From assembly GCA_948567375.1 (NCBI GenBank), contig OX419758.1, positions 12,653,001-12,717,000 of the forward strand: a stretch of 64,000 nucleotides of DNA, read 5' to 3'. Below are positions 31,961 through 44,617 of the stretch, in pieces; position 1 is the first letter of the stretch; every line of letters begins with the position of its first letter. Origin of the DNA: Lunularia cruciata. Its lineage: Eukaryota > Streptophyta > Marchantiopsida > Lunulariales > Lunulariaceae. A model generated the notes under the pieces. That model did no database searches and had not been told where the DNA came from. It worked only from the letters and a program-made list of their open reading frames with translations. The translations under genes were made by a program, and so were the position numbers.

Positions 31961-33190
31961 ACTGCCAAGCAATGAGTGTGGTATCCAAAGGTGTCAAAGT
32001 AAGCAACTCTAGAGGCTCATCCTCACACTTATCTCTTGATGGTATGAAGGCTCCACTCCAAGCATGTTGCACCAATTGATCTACATGTTGCTGCAATGCC
32101 TCCTCTAAACTCCACAATAGAACATCCAAGATGGATAGAAAAATCCCACTTGTACTCCAAATCCAAGTGATCTCCTCTGGTACTAGAGTATCCACTGCAT
32201 GGGCATTCCCCTCCAACAAGTCACCAGGCCAAGTAACTGCACAAGTGAAAGCTAAAATTGATGTTGCCATGGTCGCAGACTATAGTGAGCCAAGATTGCC
32301 ACTACTAAAGCATATTGGTAGGTGACATACTCATCCCTCAATAGACTGCCAACCTGGTCTATAGGAGGCTATCTCTTCCCAATAGTCAATACTAAAACCC
32401 GTGGGGTATAACACTACTCCTCCAACTAGCACATCATATGACTCAGCTATTGTTGCAATAGCATGAGCTCTCACCACCAAGCTATTAGTTGGATGACCAG
32501 GCTGAACTTGGACAACAAGCTCCCCACATGTGATATATTGTGTCAAACCACCACCTAGAGATGTTTGGATCTGAAATAGATACCTCTCCACATTGCTCTT
32601 TCGTAACTCTAGACCAACAACTACAACCTTCCCCAACATAAAGAGCTACACACTAGAGTCTAACAAGACTCTCTATGGTGTATAGACCTTCCTTGAAGGT
32701 CCCACCAAACGGAAATTCCCCCTTTGGTTATCCAATAAGACAACACAAGGTATGAACTGTGCTCTCTCAAAGGCCGGTCTAGCTGGCAACTCCTCCAATC
32801 TAGCCATTGTTGCCTGCCATAAACCATTGGTCGCTGAATGGATCCCATGCTCCTCAACCAAGTCAGCTCTACTACCAACCACCTCTACTCTAGTAGTAGG
32901 AACCACATCATCTCTACTCTCAGAAAGCGTGGCAGCCAACCAGAACATTGGGGTTGGCTCAACTCCCAATATAAATATGTCATTGGTTGAAAACAAAGGG
33001 CACCGCATAATCAGCTGAGCTGTCCCCAACATTGTGTTAGACTCAATCTATATAGTAGCAAGTGATTGACAAGTAGGTAGTTCATCATGCACTCCATCAC
33101 CACCTACCACACCTGCATTGGGACATCTAGGAACCATGGATGTCATCTGCAATGCCTTAGATAGTGTGAAAGACTGGGGAAGTCTGACCT
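31961..33190 (-). pseudogene. Copy B protease and linker
   Basis: The protease active-site region reads LLDSS near 32680-32660 where copy A has LLDSG, and a stop follows directly, so the protease is dead. The downstream block VVRAHAIATIAESYDVLVGG (32639-32331) is in one frame with LGKVVVVGLELRK. This shows that copy A lost two bases near 4700. Confidence 0.75.
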
Positions 33191-34847
33191 ATCTCCCAAC
33201 CTCTCCTCTCTGTGGGTCCAACTCCACGGATGCTCCTCTAGGCTCTGAAGCACGTACAGCACTCCTAATCACTACTATAGATGCATCCACCTGTGTTGCT
33301 CCGCACATGAAGTCCAAAGCATCTCTATCACCAACATATGAGGTGGAAGCCTCAACACCTAAATCTGATCTCCTTTGAGCAATGGCCATATTAGCTAATC
33401 TCTGCTCCAACTGCTCAATCCAAGTAGCCATAGTTGTATCAGAAGTAAGTGCATGTACTGCACCCCTACTAGGTGTAGATCCTCTACCACCACCTTTACC
33501 ACCTTGTCCTCCATGAACCAAAGCTCCTCTACTACCTGCCGTAGCAACCCTACCACTCCGTAACTCCAAGTGTAGGTCAAAACATCAATCATTAGTGTGA
33601 CCAAATCTGTGGCAATGCTCACACTGTCTTTGTGTTGGTTGTGGTACACCCGAGGTATCAGGTCCATTGCCCTGAGTACACTCTCTTCAATGGTGAGGTC
33701 CACCACAAGTCCAACAAGCAACACCACCACTCATTGGCTACAATTGACCCAAAAATGAAGGTAAGAGTCTAACTCCACTAGGCCTTTCACTCGCTCCATA
33801 GGATCTAGGTTGTCCACCCTGTCCTAAAAAAGCAACTAGGTGTGGTGCACTCTGCTGCACTCTAGAAGAAGTCATAGCCGTGGATGAGGTCTCCTTACCA
33901 AATCCAAATGTCACTACTCTCTCCTCCACCATGTTGAGCTCAATATGCTCAGCCAAACTAAAGATCATTGCCAAAGTAGGCAAAGTAGCATGTAACAATG
34001 TAGCATCACAAACTCTACATTGCAACTCCTTGTCCAATATCCCATACCAAAACTGGACTACTTGGGCCTCAATAACTACCTGAGTGAAACTGATCAGCCG
34101 CCTCATGCGAGTGTATGCCTTGCGTAGGCTCTCTCCAGCCTTCCATTGGAACTCTTGCAAGCTCCTCAACTTTTTAGTTCACACTCCTTGGTAGTTCTAC
34201 CTCAAACACTAGAATAAATCCACCATGGGGTTAAACCCCAGTACCACACCGCCTCCTATAGCAGTACCTCCACTTGTGGTAACACTATCTCTAGCTAGTG
34301 CACCTCCACTAGCTCCACCAACACTACTCTAGCTAGAACTTGTAGGTACTGCCAATCTACTCCTAGCCACCAAACCTGAAGTGATAGAGACATAGTTTGG
34401 AGACCAATATTGTCTCCATAATTTGATCTCTTCCAAATGAGCTCTCCTGAACTTATGGTAGTCATCCATTGGCGGACCTTCCAGATGCTGAAACAACTCC
34501 TTCCATGCCATGAAAGGTGTAAAAAAAGTTAGGTTTTGCATCTACTGCAAATCACACCAACCATCAAACTCTTGGATGAAGTCATCCAACTCAATAGTAC
34601 CCACTGTACTAGAGTAACGCCTAGGGCCTTTAGAGACCCCATAAATCTTGTCTATGTTCCACAACAACGGTGCAGACACACCAAGTGCACTCTCAATTGA
34701 ATCAACTCTTGTATCAAATTCCAACTTAGAGTCAATCTCCTCTCTCACTAGGACCTAAGATATAGGCTGATACCAAGTACCGCTCCGACTAAACCCATTT
34801 TGTACTGCAAGGCTATCTCCTCTGGAATCCCCAAAGAAATCCATCAT
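33191..34847 (-). pseudogene. Copy B gag with its original N terminus
   Basis: The start is an ATG at 34847-34845, with a second ATG directly behind it. It begins MMDFFGDSRGDS, and this coding sequence precedes the first residues preserved in copy A. Zinc-knuckle regions lie near 33720-33580; the second still reads CHRFGHT. A Gly/Lys-rich stretch follows (GGQGGKGGGRG). Stops are scattered. The same N terminus (MEFFGDFRGDS) occurs in copy C, which confirms the start. Confidence 0.8.
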
Positions 34848-35889
34848 GACAAAGTAACCGCAACCACAAACTACAACAGCAAACCAGAACCACAAACTGC
34901 AACCGCAAGGACCCCACCAAGTGCCAATACCAACTAAGCACCACCCATTAATGTAACTCTAACCAAGATAACTACACTATGGGAAAGGGCAACCTGTAAC
35001 CAACCATCATAACATGCACTCTCATGATCTGTAGGTCATCACTTCCTGCCTCACCGGAGAGAAACAAAGATAGTCTGACTAATCATCACTCCAGCCTCAC
35101 TATCAAGAGCACACCAGAGCCCCAATGCTCCAAAGTCAGGGCACCTCACACAAACATGGTGCACAAACAGGAAGTAGAGAATGGACAGGGTCCAATCACA
35201 AGAAACTTAAATGAAAACCCTCCATCTCATAAAACAACAAGGACTGACTTTGCCACCATTTGGCATTTGACATAAGAGAAGTTTGTATCTAAGTCCTAAG
35301 CTACCAGGATCACCAAGAATGGGATCAAGCTGCCTCTCCTAGCCAAAGCTACAAGTGTATAGATAATAGTGGCATAGTCACTAAGGCAACAAGTGAGGGT
35401 GGACCAATTGGCTAGGGCACCAATCTAGGAACAAGAGATCTAGGGGTCAAACCCTATTGCACACAATCTAGCAAGAAAGGTGGATTTTGCCAACCAATGA
35501 CCAAGATCTACTCTAAACTAGCTGGCTTGCTGGCCCTTCTAGGCCTTTGTAGCCTCTCATAGCCCATAGCCTTATGTCTCAAAGCCTCTAAATGCCAAAT
35601 GATGTCTTTCTTCTTGCCACTTCAAACCTCCTCCAAAATCTTGCAAAACTCTTCCAAAATCTAGTGAAACTCTTCCAAACTTGCAAAAGTCCTCCAAACT
35701 AGCAAAAGTCCTCCAAATCTAGCCAAAATAAAATATTGGTCATGACTTCACCTCCTAAGCTCAAAATCACAACCACTGCTCAAAATTTGTTCCTTTTGTG
35801 CTCAAAAATTGGCCAGCGCTTCCGCACATCGTCTGCCTTATTGCTAAATCTCCATCAAGCAATGAGCTTCTGCACAACAGGGAAAAATT
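34848..35889 (-). other. Copy B 5' UTR
   Basis: About 1 kb of non-coding sequence lies between LTR and gag, homologous to 43934-44617 in copy C and 10553-11380 in copy D. Part of the LTR and the start of the UTR were lost: the LTR breaks off after GAGTTC at 35890. No convincing primer binding site remains. Confidence 0.65.
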
Positions 35890-36177
35890 GAACTCAAAGG
35901 CTCAACATCAGAGAAGTGAGCTCTTTGGAGCTGCACTTCAAAAGTATACTCCCTAGACTCAAGCTAGGTCTAAAACTCTAACGGTCCCGCTAACAACACA
36001 CTTGACGGTGCAAACAGTGCAAAGTGACGGTGGGCTCCACCGTGAAGTCAATATCCCAAACACAAAATCTAACTGTCAAAAAGTAATCTTTGAGAAATTG
36101 TTGAAATAACTCTGACTAATATCACTGGAACTCCAATGTCCAAGCAATCTAGATATGACACTACAAATGGCATGACA
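35890..36177 (-). repeat. Copy B 5' LTR (3' part deleted)
   Basis: On the minus strand it begins TGTCATGCCATTTGTAG at 36177 and continues for 288 bases before the deletion. It has no R1 repeat before it. The bases beyond the edge (AGTT) match those beyond R2 at the other end of the element. Confidence 0.8.
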
Positions 36178-38529
36178 AGTTTGTTGATAAACATCAGTAC
36201 ATACTTTCAATTCAAAAAATTAGTTTTTATTGTATCACGATTTCAATCTGTAAAAGACTGATGAAGAGCTCATTGACCAAACATAAAGCTTTAACCATAA
36301 CTGATTTTTTTTTATCATCAAGATTTGCGTCATTGATCGATGTCCCTTTAAGGGTAGCTTGTGCAATCACACTAGGTGATGCTTGGGATTCTCCTTTTAA
36401 GTGTGGAGAGCATTGGTTGGTGCAATCACACCCTACAATGCTTCTTTGGATTTTCCCTTACTTACTTTGTAGACCTTATGACTTGCCTAGTTCAGATATC
36501 TTAGGTGCAGTAGATTTCTTGTATCAATACAATGCCTAGCCCCATTTTATCTCTTTTGGCACAAGTAGGGCAGATTTCTCGTATCATTGGGGCCTAGGCC
36601 ATTTTACCTGATTTGCCCCTTTTGCGGCTTGATGAAGTCTTTCCATCTTTTGTATTTGCAATCCGTTGCTTGTTTTCATTTTAATTGATAGGTTTGTGAT
36701 AGCATTTTCTATTATAGAGGTTATATTTGTCTGTTTTGACTTCTTCTCACTACTGAAATTTAGATCTATAACCAGAATTATAACTAGAGTACAGAAAATA
36801 AATTTAATATGTGAGCACTAAAATAATTACATTCCTGTAAAGACAGAATATCTTAAATTTATAAAATAGATAATGGAGAGTGAAAAGAATTTTGACTATA
36901 ACTAAATTATTTTAGACAAAATTTCCTCATAATTTCTTGATTCCATAAATTATAAAATAGAGTAAAATATTTAATAACAAGTTTGAGTTCTTATCAAGTA
37001 TACTCTATGATATAACAGACAACAAATATATATTGCCCTATATTATTTCTTAATCATTGTCTAATAAGGTATTCAGTAAAAATATTACATATCTAAATTT
37101 ACAATCAAAAATTTTTTCTCATCTTTTGTTGCACCATTACACACTTTCTTAAAGAAAGTTCCAAGTGAGGTAACATGATTATCTATTCCAGGGAAATAGA
37201 ATAGCTCATTATAAAGTAACCCAACTTACATTGCTATAATACATATGTATCACACAATATGTTTATAAGTTATTACTCACTCGTATTGTTGTTGTAATAT
37301 ATATTACTATTACTCAATATTACAATAAAATTGAAAGTTCGTAATAATATGGCATAACAAATAAGACATATAACAATCTGCATCAAATTAAATGTATATT
37401 ATTTATATAATATTAAAGTTAAAATTACATCAAACAATGTGTTTGTTGTTATTTGATGTAATCACTACTAGGGACATAAAATTTCATAATGAATAAGGTA
37501 TAAAAGAATCTTCATCAATATAAAGTTATAATCATGTACTTACAAATCTTCTACTTGTATAAAGTTATAAATTACTATCAGAAAATACTAAAAAATGAAT
37601 ATTAAAATAACACTTATAAGAAATAGATACAATTTCTCTTCAATAAATAGTTAAACTTTATGTTCTACTTGCATTAGTCATGAATTACTATTGGAAAATA
37701 CAAAAAGCAATTCAAATATCTATGTAAGACATTAACATAATTTTTTTCAATTGATAGATTAAACTTTTCCATAATGCATTTACAACACACTTAATCTTAT
37801 CAATCATCAATCTTGTATGAATAAATTAATTTATTATTTTTATGTACTCCCCTTGAAGCTCCCATAATTAACTACAACTATGTTCAAATACATCAATAAC
37901 TTGGTCTTTTATCAAGGTATTTGTATTTTTGTATAAATATATTCATATTAGTAATTTTAGTACATGAGCACAAATTATTTATAATTTTAGTATTTTCTAC
38001 ATAATTAATAGTTTCATAATAATTAAATTGAAAGATATAGTCAATTGACTATATTTCTTTAAATCTTGTATTAATTTGCAACTAATAACACTACATACAA
38101 AAATTCCCAAAGATGAAATACTCTTCACTTTCTTATTATCTATCATAAATTTATTATAAAACCATAATAATAACTACTAATAATATTAATAGTACATAGT
38201 AATAATTAATTTATGATCATTAAAACTAACAAGGAAATTTATTATAAAAGTCAATATTTTGACTTATAATATGTCCTAAACAAATGGAAGGTTTAATATA
38301 ACAAAAATGAGATGATATTAAGCACTTTTAGAAGATACAAGGTTTAATAGTAATATTATTTAGCATTTCTAATTTAATGTTGATGATCTTGTATCATGTC
38401 AAATTTTACATAAATTATTTTCTCATTGAATAAATTACATTATTACAAAATTTAATTATAAAAAAATCAAATTTAACTAAAAATCATTCTTTTATCTCTC
38501 AACCTGGCATATAAAAAATAAATTAAATT

Positions 38530-38531
<2 letters not shown>

Positions 38532-38572
<41 letters not shown>
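38532..38572. repeat. (AT)n microsatellite
   Basis: About 41 bases of uninterrupted AT dinucleotides inside AT-rich DNA. Confidence 0.95.
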
Positions 38573-38573
<1 letters not shown>

Positions 38574-38754
38574 CTATAACCTTGATATATCTTGAATGAA
38601 ATAGTTAAAATACCTAAATGCACATCACCAAATCACTATGAAGTGAAAAATAATTAGCATGAAAAAGTCTCACAATTTATACATGTAACAAGGAAGTAAA
38701 TATTTTTTAAATAGAACATTACATACATGTTTAACATGATGGTTTATCCTTTTT

Positions 38755-38864
<110 letters not shown>

Positions 38865-41800
38865 CAAAGATACACAAAATAAAGTAAGGAACAAAAACAA
38901 AATTTTTATTTTTTATAATTATTAATTATTCATATATGTAATATTCTATAATTAATCCCTTTTTTAAATGTGTTTTATTTCAATTTTTCAGATAATTGAA
39001 TATTATCTTGTCTATCTTCAAACTGTCTTGTCTTAGTATATAAGCTGAGGTAGTCCATGGTCACCAAAATGTACATATAATGATACTAAATGTACACCAA
39101 AAACCTATATTGAAGAATACTATATTGTCAATTGCTCTATTAATTGGAGAATGCATAAGGTTCAAAAAGCAAAAGTTACCCATTAAGGATCTCATTTATG
39201 ATCCAATCTTCATTAATCTATAGCTTATGATGAGGTCCATTAAAAAAGTAAGAACAAACATTTTTTTGAGAGGTCTATTGGGTAAAATATGTGATATATT
39301 AAAATTAAGAAAGTTAAGAAATCCATAATAAAATAAGTATAGAAAATCAAGCTTTGCAAAATAGCAAAAGTATATATAGTTTTATAACAAGAACTATAAA
39401 TAGGGTATGTTTCTCATCAATGGAATGAAGGGAGGAATTATTTATTTTTTAATAGTTTTCCATGCAACTTAAGCTTCAATAACCAAGATATAATTTGAGA
39501 TCCTTATTTTATGATCCTTTTTGCACTCATTCTTAGTTTGAAGAACTAGCAAGATGGAGATTTTAAGGTGATTAGATTGCAATTTCAAACCTCATCTATT
39601 TCTTTATTTTTAAGCGGTGACTTACTTTGGCTTAAATCTTATTAGATTGAATTATAATCATTTTTATTTTCATCAAAATTGATCTATTTAAAAGTTTAGG
39701 ATATGAAAAAAATTAGGATCATTATATATATATTCAATACTTATCTCCAAACTAAACTAATGTTACTTATCTTAAATTATCTTGTTAATAAATCTTGAAT
39801 AGTTAGTTTTTGCTTCTCTTATCTTTTTAATATTCCATTTTATTTTTAACAATGAAAAGTACCTAATTTATACTCCAAAATCTAAAAAATTTGAAGTAAA
39901 GACTTGCTTAAATTTAACATTGTATGATATTGAATTTATATAATCTTTGATTTTAATACTCAACTCCTATAGTCTTTTAAAATATAAAATAATTATTTAT
40001 GAATGTTAGATAAAAGAAAATAAACACTTTTTAAAAGTTGGTGTGGAGACCCACCTTTGCAATATTAATCCATTTATTTTTTTGTTTTTTTGTAGTTAGT
40101 GAAAAGCTAGTAAGATATTAAGACTAGAAATATGACAGGGCTACTTATCATTGTTAGAGAAGGAAATCATGCACATGATAAGATGATGATGTAGGAAAAT
40201 GTCCAAGATAACTAAGCATCACAAGAGAGAAGATTCTTTGTTATCATTATCCTTGTTGTAATGACCTTTGGGGGTTTGATCTTGACCATTGTTGTAGTCC
40301 TTTTGATCACGACCTTTGTGATCATGAATCTTTGTCACTTATGACATTAAGGATGACGTTTGGGAACAAAGAATACCTTATGAAATGACATCACTAGGAG
40401 ATATCATTGGCCTACTAGTCAATCAGTCTTGGAGATTTCAAAAATGGCTAAAATGCACCACCAAGCAAAGGATAAAAAGTGATGACCATTTGCATGTGCT
40501 AAGACGCTTGCATGCATGAACAGTGAAGCTTCAGCCAAAAAGTACATGCCAAATTCCAAAATGGTCAGACCCCAACTATAAAATTGCATCTTGGCTCACA
40601 TAGCAACTTCTTTTCACTTCACTTATTTCCAAAATCACATGTGGAGTCTTAGGCAATTTCATTGATGAACATGAGAGTTGAGAGTTGGAGAGTGGAGAAT
40701 CTGAGAGATTGGGCAAGTGGGTGTTCATGGTAGCTTGCAATTGTTGAAAAGGGATTGTGAACAAGCATGACGGTGATTCAACCAAAGAGACAAGGAGCAC
40801 CACCAAAGGTGATTCTAAAATCACTTGAAGTGAGTAAGTGGACAAAATATTGTAGAGATAAATATATATGTGCCAAAAGACTAGACTTCTTGTTGTAGAA
40901 TTGGGGATTGAGTGATCTAGACATGATACTAGAAATCAAGGACAACATGGACCCAAGCTTAGAATTGTTAAGGAGTAATGTCTTTGCTTGGATAGAAGCT
41001 CAATGGAGGAAAGTGCTCAAGCCAATGGTCAAATCTCCTCCCAATGCAATGACCATAGACATCCTATGCGCATGTGCCAAGGGTAAGCTCAACATAAAAA
41101 TGAAGACTCATTTTTGGAGAAGAATTCAAGCAATGGATGGCAAATTGAGAGATATAAAGACCTCAAGTAAAGAGCTATTTTTGAAGTAGTGGTGAAACTA
41201 TTCAAGTTAAAAAAAAGAACATGTGCCAACTTGAGTTAGGCTATCTTCTTTCGATATCTTCACATAGGATAAGGTGGCATCATCATGTCATTTTCTGTGA
41301 TTCACTGCTACCTTGGTATGAAGCTACTCATGAAGGAAGAGAAGAAGAAGTTCCTTTTGCATTTTTATCCTAAGCAATACTTTTATATGCACTCAAGAGA
41401 AAACATAGAATACAAGAAGTATAGGGTGGCCAACTAGAAGTACACAAAATTGAAGGACACATATGTTCATGTAGAAGAAGTGTAAAACACTTTAGGATAC
41501 TTGCAAAAGAAGAACAAGTTGGCGTCATGATCAAAGGTACCAACAACAAGGAAATGGAAGGCACAAGTAGTGAACAACTCCATTTAAGAAAACCAATGCT
41601 ATGTTGTGGTTTGCATAGCCAATGAAAGATAAGTTTGGTATGGTTGATATTCATATTATTGGAGTAGATTGTATGAAAAATCTGGAGGTTGAGCTAATGC
41701 AATATGAGTAATTTATGTACATTTAAGTGATTAGCCATGTGGATTAGGATATTATCATTTTCAAGGGCTTTGATGTATATAGCTGATGGGGATTTCATAG

Positions 41801-43483
41801 ACAAAGGAGGTGTTTAGTCTTAGGAGTCTCAAGTGAAAAGAGGATATTGGAAAGTGAGAGTTATAGTAGAGTATGGGAGTTAGAGTATGAGAGGAAGAAT
41901 TTGAACCAAAGATGTTTTGAACCCGTTCTACCACTCCCAACTCATTTTCTCATCAAGCTTCAGATTTTATGCCATGATCACTTTTGAGCTTAGATAGCTT
42001 TTTAGGCCTATGTTTATGGCATCAATCATGTAAACCTTAGGTTCTATTATCCTTCTTGTGCTTGCTTATAGACAAGTCCAGGACTTGAAAATTTATGTGC
42101 TTTTGTAGAAAGAGGACTAAATGTTTTTCAAGGACTTCAAAGTAGAGTTACGGGTTCCATGTATCTAATGGCTAAAGGAGATATGGTAAAGCAACAAAAT
42201 TGCAAGGAATTGGATCCCAACATACAAAGTTTGAAGTTTTTGGGGATTGAGGAAGTTAAGAAAATGCATTCAAGGTGAGAAGACCATGGCTTCAAAGAAG
42301 AGCCATGAAGAGCTAACAAGGTAGATGTTTGGGGATAAAAATCAAGGCATTTGAGTACAATTTGAGTGGAATATGATAGATTGAAGCAAGGGGGGTCAAA
42401 TTCATACATAAGTGCACAAACTAGAGGATTGTGAGAGTTTTATCATTGATTTTTATGATCTATTAATGGAATTAGAGTATACAAAATAATGGTCAAGTTG
42501 AGTTCAAGAAATTCCACATTTAAGTCAATCTCAAATTTTATCTGATCAAAATTGAAGTTGGAGTATTGGAAATCAAGATGTTGGAAAAGAGATTATGATC
42601 ATGTTTGGGATTTTAGTCACTTCTCAAGTTTTGGTCCATTATTGTTGGTGGTTAGGTCTTGTACATTTGTGCAAAGGTTTCATGTGAATTCTTGTGCAAT
42701 GGTGCAATCCAAACTTGTAGTGAAGAATATGGGGATGTTAAGGAAAAGAGGAATGATGGTATAATCCTTGTACGGCCAGGTGTTCACTTGGCTTGGGGAG
42801 GAATTGTCATGAAGATTTTCTTAGTTGGTCATAAATCCACTAAGATATGGGAATCCCCTATAGACATATATCCTTGGAGATAACTCTTAGGTCTATCATT
42901 CTCGCAAAAAGTTTGGTTTCCTTGGTATGTTCCTTTTCAAACTGGTAAAATATTCCTATGGGTAGGTTTATTATACAACCTACCACTTAAGCAATCAATG
43001 CAATGAGTACCCAAGGAGCATTGACCCATAACATAACATGCATAACTAAAAAAAGCACTTGGATATCACATATAATTAGGGTTGATGTTATCTTTATTAA
43101 GCCTGATTCCTTTGGCACTTAGGCTTGGATTAGTGATACAACTTTGGGAGAAGACTAACCAATTTCTATAGTTACAACTACCAATCTTAGCCTATAGGCT
43201 AAAAAGTAGCTACAATAGATAGTTGAATCTGCCTTCAAAAGAATCCACTATTGTCACGGATTTTAGGTGGAAAATTACCCCACAATGGGAAGAATAGCCC
43301 TCTTAAATAGCTACTCTAACCCTAAAAAGAATGTTTTATCTACCCAAATCACTTCTCTAATTGCAGTTGCCACCTTCTTTGCATGCTTGCACCATAAATG
43401 CCAGTTGGCTCTCCTCCTTAGATGCTCCTACTCTAGATACACATATTTTGATAGTCAAAATGCCACCAAAGTCTTTAATTACT

Positions 43484-43933
43484 TGTCATGCCATTTGCAG
43501 CATTGCACCTAGATTGCTTGGACTCCAAAGTAGTAGTGTTGGTAGTTAGAAGTATTTTGGCAGTTACTCATAGACTACTTATTGACGGTGAGATTTTGTG
43601 TTCAAGGTATTGACTACATGGTGAGGCACATTGTCACTTGCACCCTTTGTAATGTTGGGTGTGCCATTAGTGGGACCATTAGGGTTGGAGACCTAGGTTG
43701 AGACCAAGGAGTATACTTTTAAAGTTCAACTCTAAAGGGCTCACTTCTTTGTTGTTGAGCCTTTGAGTTCTTGACTATGGTGGATAGAGGCCGATGAGCA
43801 TCACCTAAAGTCTCTTAGCTAGAGTGGGTGTGGCTTGACTATAATCAGTGCTCAGTTGTTGGCAGATTATTGAGTGAGAGATCAAGTACTAAGTTGATTG
43901 AGTGTGATTTGAGTTGTGAACAAACTAATTACA
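43484..43933 (+). repeat. DNMT-PHD copy C 5' LTR
   Basis: A 450-bp LTR with TG...CA termini (TGTCATGCC at the start, AATTACA at the end). It is homologous to the LTR core of the other copies, without R repeats. CpG is almost absent. Confidence 0.85.
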
Positions 43934-44617
43934 TCAAAGAAGTGAAGTCAAGGGGAAATTGGGTGTAGAAATGAAGATGTTGGTGGTATCTCCAAGCCTT
44001 GCTGACTCTTGGTAGCTTGATCATTGTTCAAATTTTCCTTGATAGTGATCATGTGCATAAGCTTTTTCAAATTGATGCAGATTTGGCAATGAGGCAGACA
44101 ATGTGCGGAAGTGCTATCCAAATTTCCTTAAAAAGAGAGTCAATCTCAAGCAATGGTGTTTGTTTTGAGCTATGGAAGTGAAAATAGGACCAATTTGGTG
44201 CAAATTGAGCTCAAAGGGCAAAATTGAAGGTGGAATTTGGAACCCATTCTCTCAAATTTGTGAGTTGGAGAACCCTTCTATTCTATACTTCCTATTTGTG
44301 CACCATGTTTGTGTGAGGTGCCTTGACTTTAGAGCGTTGGTACTCTAGTGTGCTCTTGATAATGAGGTTGGAGTGATGACCAATTAGACTACTTATGTTT
44401 CCCTCCGGTGAAGCAAGAAGTGATGACCTACAAACCGTGAGAGTGTGTGTTGTAATAGCAAGTTATAGGTTGCCCTTTCCCCTAGTGTAGTTATCATAGT
44501 TAGAGTTACATTAGTGGGTGACATTTGGTTGGTGGTGTTGGGACTTGGTGGTGATTCTTAGTGGGGTACTTATGGTATTTACGGTTGCGCTTTGCAATTT
44601 TTGGTTACTTTGTCACA
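43934..44617 (+). other. Copy C 5' UTR
   Basis: About 684 bases between LTR and gag, homologous to the UTRs of copies B and D (for example the block GAGGCAGACAATGTGCGGAAG near 44091). No convincing tRNA-complementary primer site was found next to the LTR end. Confidence 0.65.

Larger units (their letters stand above)
26057..36177 (-). mobile_element. DNMT-PHD gypsy retrotransposon, copy B (near full length)
   Basis: Read on the minus strand the order is 5' LTR (36177-35890), 5' UTR, gag, protease, methyltransferase, RT, RNase H, integrase, PHD finger, R1, LTR core, R2. It is flanked by AGTT at 26053-26056 and 36178-36181, a likely 4-bp target duplication (AGTTT if read with one shared base). 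A 692-bp solo LTR of family E is inserted in the methyltransferase. Many Gln, Arg and Trp codons have become stops. Copy B keeps the frame where copy A has small deletions, which lets the ancestral single polyprotein frame be inferred. Confidence 0.88.

Noticed and set aside
34760..34785. TTGGTATCAG (minus strand) near gag in copy B as an initiator-Met tRNA primer site
   Set aside because: It lies about 1.4 kb from the 5' LTR edge and inside the gag coding frame (GTWYQPIS), so it cannot be the primer binding site.
40100..43480. A decayed copia-like or other transposon
   Set aside because: Short open frames exist, but no protease, integrase, RT or zinc-knuckle motif could be identified, so no call was made.
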